Below the pieces are notes generated by a model. It did not search any database, was not told where the DNA came from, and was given only the letters and a program-made list of their open reading frames with translations. The position numbers were made by a program, and so were the translations under genes. From contig CM060734.1 in NCBI GenBank assembly GCA_030704615.1, forward strand, positions 24,118,001-24,182,000: DNA of 64,000 nucleotides, in the 5' to 3' direction. Source of the DNA: Takakia lepidozioides. Taxonomy: Eukaryota > Streptophyta > Takakiopsida > Takakiales > Takakiaceae. The stretch's first letter is position 1. Each line of letters opens with the position of its first letter. Shown one piece after another: positions 57,076-64,000 of this stretch.

Positions 57076-58265
57076 TTTTCTGTCGGATTCGAAGAGTCCG
57101 CTGGAATACCCTGCTGCCCAGAACTCTGCCAATGCTACTGTGTGTCTCCTCCAACATTTTATCCGCTGCACTTTTGAAATCCTCCGGAGACATGTCTGTA
57201 GGTGCCGGTAGTGGCTGAGCAGCTGGAGCATCCTCAACTGGAGCTGCACTCTGGGGCCTGTCTGCGGGCAATTCTGCCATTGCAGAGGCCTCCTCCGGGC
57301 CTGCTTGCTCATCGGTGGTGAGGTCTTGCTGCGAACGTTGAGCGGCAGCACCCTCCTCCGGTACCAAATCGAGATCAACGGTCGATCCCATTGCCTTCGC
57401 TGCAGCAGAGTCGGCCCCAACATCTGCAGGCGGGAAATCCTCCAGGAACTGAGCTTCAGCTCGTGGAAGCGGTTTTGCGGGAGATTGTTCGGCCGTCGCC
57501 CTGATTGCCTTCTGCTTCCTCATCCTTGCAGGTGAAGGTGTCTGCTGCAATTGAATCTGTCTTTTACCCTGCTACTTCATTCGCGTTGGGGGGGGTGAAT
57601 CGGCCTGAGCCGGTTCAGAAGCCAGTAGAGGGACGGGCTGCTTCTTCTTCGACTTTGCTGGAGAAGGGCCCGACCCTTGCTGGCGATTCTCCATGACCGA
57701 AGAACGCGAGTCGATCTCTGGGGCTTTGAACTTGCCCTTCGAAGCCGCGTCTTTGAATCGCACAGGGCTAGGCCCGACAGGAATACCCGCGCTCGGGGAT
57801 CGGGTGGGTGTACGTGCTGCAGCTAGCTCCTCGGACTCTTCCTGCGGCTCTTCGGATTCCTGCGATCCCTCCAGCACGTCCACCTTTCCTATTAGGCATG
57901 CAAACATGTTCAGCATTCAAGTCTCCTAGCATTCAGTCTAAGAATTACAGAAGCAAAATGGGGGGTTCGGTGCTTGATCAGCTGCGCGCAGCCCGATCGC
58001 ATGGAGCTCTCACTGGTGGCTGGGTTGCCTGAGTGGCCTGCTGCTCGGAGATGGCAATCTCCTCCTGTAGACGCATCTGCTTCCTCCCCTTCGGCATTGG
58101 CCTACGTCCGAAGTATAATTTCCGGAGCTTGCGACGAGGTCTCCTGTCTGGTGCACGAACTCCCCCCCCTCTCAGGTTCGAGCATAAGAAGAACAGAGAG
58201 AAGGAAAAAGGGCAAAGAGTGCAGATGGAAAGGGCGCGAGAGGGGTGACTGAGGAGACACGACAA
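57075..58265 (-). pseudogene. N-terminal half of the second gene in TE-B2, truncated
   Basis: The minus-strand exon 58265 to about 57980 contains RRPRRKLRKLYFGRRPMPK, matching RPRRKLKALYYGRRP in TE-A2. After an intron (acceptor CTAATAG near 57905) a single frame runs to 57075: KVDVLEGSQ (TE-A2: KVVVLEGSP), long Ala/Glu/Pro-rich sequence, and KMLEETHSSIGRVLGSRVF (TE-A2: KMLEATHSNIGRVLGG in frame two). One in-frame TAG lies at 57574-57572, between PTRMK and QGKRQ. Beyond RVF the gene is lost at the junction with the terminal repeat, so the ParB and methyltransferase parts are deleted. Confidence 0.65.
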
Positions 58266-58534
58266 AAGTAGATGAAACGGCGGTGATGCACCACTTGGGT
58301 TCGAAAGGGTTGAACGAAAGTGTCTCCTCGTGGACTTTGCGTCATTACGAAATTCGAATCGTTCAGGGTACGCCTGCCGTCCGAAAAATAAACATCATTA
58401 TCCAACGGTCAGGCCGCGCCGCCTAATGCCCCTTCCGTCAGATAGAGTGCCGACATGTGCAGCAATTCCGTTGCTCCACGTGTTCACATTTCAAGGCATT
58501 TCCGTCCCAGCGTCTGATGAGTTGGAGTGAAAAT

Positions 58535-60090
58535 GTGAATGCGGCGCCGCATTTCCGTTAAGTACCATCACGAAGCTACACATCCGTACTTGTTGGAAGA
58601 AAATGCGGCACCGCATTTCCATTCCACCTTCACATACCTTAGTTGTTGAACGGAAATACGGTGCCGCAATTCCGTCCCACAGCTCCATGTATGAGATACA
58701 AAAGGGAAATGCGGCGCCGCATTTCCGTTCTGGAATGTCGAAAGGTGCAATTCGGACGGAAATGAGGCACAACATTTCAGTTCCCGTGGTTCATGATTTT
58801 CAATGTGAACGGAAATGCGGTACCGCATTTCCGTTCCCCCTTCACATACGTTAGTTGATGAACGGAAATGCCGTGCCACATTTCCGTTCGGGAAAGTATA
58901 GAGGTCTCACCTGGACAAAAATGCGGTGCCGCATTTCCGGTCTGGAAAGTTTGAAGGTCTCACATGGATGGAAATGCGGCACCACATTTCCGTACCACAG
59001 CTCCAGGCCCCATATACAAAACGGAAATGCGGCGCCGCATTTCCGTTCTAGAATGTCGGAAGGTGCGACTCGGACGGAAATGCGGTGCTGCATTTCTGTT
59101 CCCGTTGCGCACGATTTTCAGTCAGAACGGAAATGCGGTACCGCATTTCCGTTCTGTAGAGTATTAACGTCTGACGCTGGCGGAAATGTTGTGCCGCATT
59201 TTCGTTCCACAACTCCATGCCTCACATACAAAACGGAAATGCGGCGCCGCATTTCCGTTTTGGAATGTCGGAAGGTGCGACTCCGACGGAAATGCGGTAC
59301 CGCATTTCAGTTCCGATGTTTCAGGATATTTCATCAGAACGGAAATGCGGTGCCGCATTTCCGTTCTGGAATGTTGGGAGGTGCGACTCGGATGGAAATG
59401 CGTTGCCGCATTTCAGTTCCGATGGTTCACGATTTTCAGTCAGAACGGAAATGCGGTACCGCATTTCCTTTCTGGATAGTATGAATGTCTCAAGCGGTCG
59501 GAATTGCGCTGTCTCAGGCGGTCGGAATCGCACTCGGCTCCATGCATCAGATACAAAATGGAAATGCGGCGCCGCATTTCCGTTCTGGAATGTCGGAAAG
59601 TGCGACTCCGACAGAAATGCGGTCCCGCATTTCTGTTCCTGTTGTTCATAATTCTCAATCAGAACGGAAATGCGGTACCGCATTTCTGTTATGGAGAGTA
59701 TGAATGTCTTTTAAGGACGGAAATGTGCTGCAGCATTTCTATCCCTCAGCTCCATGCATCAGATACAAAATGGAAATGCGGCGCCGCATTTCCGTTCTGG
59801 AATGTCGGAAAAGTGCGACTCGGACGGAAATGCGGTGCCGCATTTATGTTCCCGTTGTTCATAATTCTCAATCAGAACGGAAATGCGGTACCGCATTTCC
59901 GTTCCACCTTCACATACCGTGCTTGCTGGATGGAAATGCGTTACCGCATTTCCGTTCTGGAGAGTATAAAGGTTTCCCCCGGACAGAAACTCGGTGCCGC
60001 ATTTCCGTCGCTCTAGTGCATGACCAAGAAGCAATACGGAAATGCGGCGCCGTATTTCCGTCCACCAGCAATCGAAAGAATCACTCGGGA
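58535..60090. repeat. family B palindrome array of TE-B2
   Basis: About 25 palindromes have GGAAATGCGG-CCGCATTTCC arms and centres CG, TA, TG or CA (for example AATGCGGTACCGCATT). They are spaced by 30-45 bp of recurring text: GAATGTCGGAAGGTGCGACT, GTTCACGATTTTCAGTCAGA, CAGCTCCATGCATCAGATAC, TTCACATACGTTAG. ORFs across it are repeat translations. It separates the divergent second gene and transposase. Confidence 0.85.
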
Positions 60091-60473
60091 CGGGAAATCT
60101 GGAACCTCAATGGGTTGCATTGTTCCGAAACAACATTGCGGCCAGTCTTGATGAGCACAACTTGGTTGTCTGACCGTTTTAACTAACAGTCCTGGCACTT
60201 GTCAGTGCGAACGTTCCTGTCTGCACCGAGATTACTGCTGGATCCACCCTCAGGAGAAACTGTCAGGAGATGTTATTTCGTCGCCGAATCGGCCATCATT
60301 ATCATACCTACTGGCTATGGAATCAAACCTCCCACCTTCATGCATGTAGCTTGAAACAATACTTTCCACTTCAATGTGCGACTTCCAATCGTCGATGGAC
60401 TCCGCATGGTGCCTGTGAGCCTTGGTCTGTCGCTATACTGAACCTCGTACTTGCCAACTCCGTGCGGTGTTCG
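60091..60473 (+). promoter_or_regulatory. leader of the TE-B2 transposase gene
   Basis: Matches 16278-15996 (inverted) and nearby sequence of TE-B1. It lies between the array and the conserved Met, so it probably holds the promoter and 5' UTR; no TATA box was identified. Confidence 0.45.
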
Positions 60474-61312
60474 ATGGCTCCGAATTCCTACGCTATAGTT
60501 TGTTGTCCTCCGCAACTTGGGAGAGCCTGGATCCCAAACGAGGGAGGACTTTGCAGAGTGACTGAAACTTACCTTTGTTCCAAATTCAAGCTCAAACCGG
60601 GCACAGTTTATTTGGAAGAAGAAAGGAAGGATGTTCCTGGACAGGTTGACGAGACCATTGTCGTGCTAGGTAACGACGGAGGTTGCGGAATCGAATGGCA
60701 CGTTCCCCCATCAGACACCATCCTGTACCGAGCTGTGGGAATGCCCATTCCCTTTCCAAATCAGTCGCTGCCCACACCATCCACAAAGGAGTCCGGAAAC
60801 CGAGAGGCGGCCACTGCCAACAGAGAGGTATGCAACGATAATCATTCCTGACCTGGACCGTCAAGACCCTCCATAGCTTCTCGTGTGGACGTATTCGACA
60901 TTTCCGACGAGGAAGATGATTGCATTGAGGTACCCATGTCCTCCACACGGTCGTTCAAATCCGGCATGGACGTCTCTGTCGGTGCTACGCATGTGCCCTC
61001 GAGCATAACTCCAACCCGGTCCATTGTGCAGCTCCTATGACAACATCACCTCGATGGTTCTCGCTCCGAGCTAGCTGCTCTCAACTATGCCAAATTTCCA
61101 GTCAGAAAGGTAACGTTTCTGCCTCCCGAAGTCGATGGCAATGTCATCTTCGAGTTTCCACCTGTTTCTTCGTCAAACAAAGCCTCCGGGATGTTAACAG
61201 ACATGGATCGAAAGCATGACGGACACCCCTGGTGTGTGACGAAGACCAGTAGCACGAAAATTGCTGATGGTGTTCGTGTACGATATGTCCTCTGTGCGGG
61301 GAAGCTGAGGTG
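60474..61312 (+). pseudogene. 5' fragment of the TE-B2 transposase
   Basis: The Met at 60474 begins MAPNSYAIVCCPP, as in TE-B1. A TGA at 60849-60851 replaces an Arg codon (TE-B1 reads NNSRPGPSRP). A second TGA lies near 61037 (TE-B1 reads LLRQHHLDG). The frame is otherwise collinear through DRKHDGHPWCVTK to CAGKLRC, then breaks at about 61312 in the middle of the Cys/His cluster. Confidence 0.8.
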
Positions 61313-64000
61313 CCGCATTTCCTTGTCGGAGGTCGAATGAGGAAAGCAAGATTTCGGAAAGCAGAAAAACATGAACCCTCCAACATACAAAAATACATGC
61401 ACGTGGAAACAAGTGAACGATATAGTAATATCTTAGTTCGAGCAAAACAGGTTACTGGTAGGCAAGACATATGTCGGACCTTTCTGTGGCCAGAGTCTGA
61501 GGTACTGGCAGCAGTACAGTTCTACTATCCGAAAAGGATGGGCGTACCATTGTATGGGGACCGCAAGCCAAGCTCACTGGTCCCCTGGATCCATATTCAG
61601 AAGAGTGTGAACCTCCTGGGGGCTCAACCCTGGTGCATGTATGAAGTGATGAGTTGTGGAATTACAACGGAGTCTCTTTAGGTACACGTAGTACAAATGC
61701 TTGCAAGGGCAGTATGATGCCCCCTTGTTCGCCATGATCTGGAAGTCGGTGCAATTGCAGGTGGGTAATTCTGAAATGGTGATGGTGTACACCTCATTGC
61801 GAACAGCTGAGCCCGCCGTGGCCATCTGATACACACGCCCGAATCCTGGTGGGGGCACTTCTGTCGAGCTCTGGATTGTACAGTTCATCCGAAGTGCATT
61901 CCCTATCCTCGTCTCGTTCACTTTTGAGGGAGGTCGCCGCCTCTTCGGTTTCCCCCAACGGTGTGTAGGATGCTTAGAGCTGTCGTGTCCCATTGTTCTT
62001 GCTCTCACAGGGGTCGGTGGTGGAGGCTGTGGAAGCGGAAATGGTTCTTTGGGGACGTCAGTGCGCTGCACCATCCGAAATCCTGCGGCGGTAAGGGCGT
62101 CGGCCTCAACCTGACTCAGATCGCAGCCTGGTTCCACCGGCCACACCGGGGGAGCCTCTGGCATTGTTTGTATGCCGTACTTGGGCTTTCCATACACGCA
62201 AGTCATAATGTCGTGCCTGCAGAACCAGAACTGGGTGGTTGTCGCCTCCGCAAACTTTGCATGGACAAATCTTCTTGTAAAAGTAGGAGCAGGGACAGCC
62301 CCATCTGGATTCCTCCTTATCATCTCTAAACAACGTTGCCGTGTATCCACACAAATTGCGGAATACCTTCCTCGAAACGACGGCTTTGTGCGAGCAATTC
62401 TCCACTGTGAGGCAGACACAGTCGTCTCCACAATGGCTTGGCCATACTGCATAACAGCGGGCGGAATCTGGGGCAAGGGAGCGGTGGGAATTTTTTGCAC
62501 GAAATCCCCGGTTGAAGGCGACGACGATCTGGAATTTCTTGGGCTTCCACTGCTGGAAGACACATTGTGCGGCAACATGACGGGACCTCGAGGTGCTATC
62601 CGAATGTTCCTGTCGGATCTCCAGGAATCCTCTTCGCACCCGGGTTCCTCTTCAATCCTCCACCTGACAGGGCGAGTCCGGACGTCCCCCTCTAGGTGTT
62701 CACCTCTGCGGTGCAGAGGCGTCCCTTTGATCTTCTCTCGCAATGCTGTCGCCCATTTCACTGGATTCTTGGACCTCGAAGCGGTTCGTACCAACAATTC
62801 CTCCCTGTCCGGCCCAAAGCCCCATTGTTTGCCGCTCAGGAACTTGTAGTACGTGGCTTGCTGCATGATTGCTCTGTCGATGTCCTCCGTTGTGGCCGTC
62901 ACTACGTCCACCAGATGTGCGGCAGAAGACGCTCGCCAAGAAGAGTGGACCGATTCTGCCATATTCGTGTTCGGCATGTCCGTGTTGGAATCCAAGCACC
63001 GCTCCTAGAAGGACACAAATAATGGTGAGGGACCAATCGAAATGTCCGTAACAGAAAGACAAATGAACGAAATTGACAGCAGCCTACCTCCCGCATGTAC
63101 TGTCTGAACTGTCGATACCAAAAATGCCACCACCCCAACCAGCTGTGCAATGCTCCCAGATTGGTTGTCTCCACTGCACCTGACATGTTCCACCAAGCCT
63201 CGATGATAGCAAACTTAACCTCCGCGTCATCAAATGTGGGTGCATCCTTCCACGCCGTACAAAGGACACGGTGTTCAGCCTGGAATGAGCTAGCAACAAA
63301 TTTGGTAGTGTAGTGGGATAGACTCTGCATCCAATGGAATCCACAGGATCTCTCTTTCCCCTCCATTGGAACATTGGGGTCCTCACCGTACACACGCCGC
63401 ACCGCTGCCCAGTTGGCCTGAGCGTTGTCTGCCATGAATCCCCTGAAATTGGGCTCTGGCAATCCCGCCCTTGCCATCTGCTCGTTTATGCCCTCCCACA
63501 AATGCATCTCGGACTGTGTGTCCTCCCCTTTCATCTCGCAGATTGCAATCGTCATGAGCCTCTTGGAGTGATAGTCATAAACATGCGCACCCATAGTCAC
63601 CCACTGATGGTTTGTAATTCGCTTGATGTGATCAAACATCACCCAAGCATTCGACAAGTTTCCAGTTGTCATGCGAGTGACCAAGTCGACTCCACTCCCA
63701 GGCCCACACGTCGACATTTTGAAAATGTAACAACTATCGGATTCGCTGCCTTGCCCTGGAAACCTGCTACCTTGGATGTAGTCATATCCAGTCATTCGTT
63801 TCACCTCCAGGATTGAGTACATGTCCGACCCCCTGCCGAACTCCTGCTTGCAAGATACGATGTGATTCCGCACATTCGGACTACAAACGTGCGAGACGGA
63901 CTCCAAGAGGTCACGCATCTCGTCTTCGGTCAAAGGCTCTCGGTTGGAACCATCTTCAGACATGATTTTGCCAAGAGCAATCTTGTGGGCTGCCTTCAGC
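61313..64000 (-). mobile_element. TE-B3, family B transposon 3' part, continuing beyond the window
   Basis: Inverted relative to TE-B2 and joined to it at GAGGTGCC|GCATTTCC (61311-61320). The 261 bp before the transposase stop match 12117-12391 of TE-B1. The terminal repeat of this copy is missing, because the junction lies in the subterminal palindrome. Confidence 0.75.
61574..64000 (-). CDS. SWIM-type MULE-like transposase of TE-B3 (partial, open to the right edge)
   Basis: Exon 1 runs from beyond 64000 to 63088. The intron is 63087-63005 (83 bp). Exon 2 is 63004-61574, the same 1,431 nt as in TE-B1. It contains the DDE core (FDHIKRI, MADNAQANW, CGFHWMQ), NMAESVHSSW at the start of exon 2 and a complete SWIM finger (CNCTDF...CPCKH), where TE-B1 has Tyr for the first Cys. 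No stop or frameshift was found in the visible part. Whether the N-terminal part is intact cannot be seen. Confidence 0.8.

Larger units (their letters stand above)
56905..61312 (+). mobile_element. TE-B2, family B transposon cut within its transposase
   Basis: It starts with GGAGGTTTACTATTTCATGA (56905). Order: terminal repeat (56905-57075), second-gene remnant (minus strand, 58265-57075), palindrome array (58535-60090), transposase (plus strand, from 60474). At about 61312 the transposase stops in the Cys/His cluster and sequence of TE-B3 begins in the opposite orientation. The second gene and the transposase diverge from the array, as in TE-A2. Confidence 0.75.

Noticed and set aside
58855-60186. 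ORFs of up to 209 codons with ERKCGTAFPF- and GNAAPHFRS-like repeats.
   Set aside because: They follow the family B palindromes exactly and appear on both strands.

Overview
This window is transposon-dominated nuclear DNA of a green-lineage eukaryote. The signs are: short GT-AG introns of 82-95 bp, a Ty3/gypsy chromovirus primed by an initiator-Met tRNA site, plant-type MULE-like transposases with a SWIM zinc finger, and decayed ORFs nested in one another. A charophyte such as Chara is my best guess, but that is inference and no host gene, tRNA or rRNA was recognised. Almost everything can be assigned to about ten nested or rearranged mobile elements.

The main theme is a pair of related large DNA transposon families. 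Family A is TE-A1 (left edge to 6901) and TE-A2 (23255-43698, about 20.4 kb). Family B is TE-B1 (11570-16563), TE-B2 (56905-61312) and TE-B3 (61313 to right edge). All carry a two-exon DDE transposase gene (D...D...C-x2-H...E plus a C-terminal SWIM finger). Their outer ends carry GCTATTTCATGAGC or TACTATTTCATGAGC followed by iterated GCTCATG/CATGAGC words. Beside the 5' end of the transposase gene lies a kilobase-scale array of short perfect palindromes. Family A arrays use the core AATTCGGCGCCGAATT and family B arrays use AATGCGGCGCCGCATT, so the half-site changes are symmetric. On the far side of the array, transcribed divergently, lies a second gene. In TE-A2 it is a multi-exon gene with a basic N-terminal motif, a ParB/sulfiredoxin-like segment (WDGNHRLLAW) and a circularly permuted, beta-class-like DNA methyltransferase segment (LLDIPD, then DLTCGTG). 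TE-B2 keeps only the homologous N-terminal half. The layout transposase <- palindrome array -> ParB/methyltransferase gene, seen in two families, is the most likely undescribed system here. All second-gene copies in view are decayed.

Layout: 1-3340 palindrome arrays of TE-A1; 3341-6901 decayed TE-A1 transposase and 3' end; 6902-11571 fold-back DNA with two pairs of inverted arms; 11570-16563 TE-B1 with the best-preserved transposase; 16563-17385 unassigned; 17386-23254 retroelement R-A (minus strand) with an extra long ORF 3' of integrase; 23255-43698 TE-A2. Inside a TE-A2 intron sits a young complete chromovirus (33224-40158, 724-bp LTRs, GGCTG target duplication) and a 95-bp palindromic array. 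43699-51327 is a plus-strand R-A copy; 51330-52762 a gypsy remnant with a PHD finger and TAGTGG minisatellites; 52763-54915 a 5'-truncated LINE; 54916-56904 nothing recognised; 56905-64000 TE-B2 joined head-to-head to TE-B3.

All family names (TE-A, TE-B, R-A) are labels made for this report. Identity of protein families is judged by eye from motifs.
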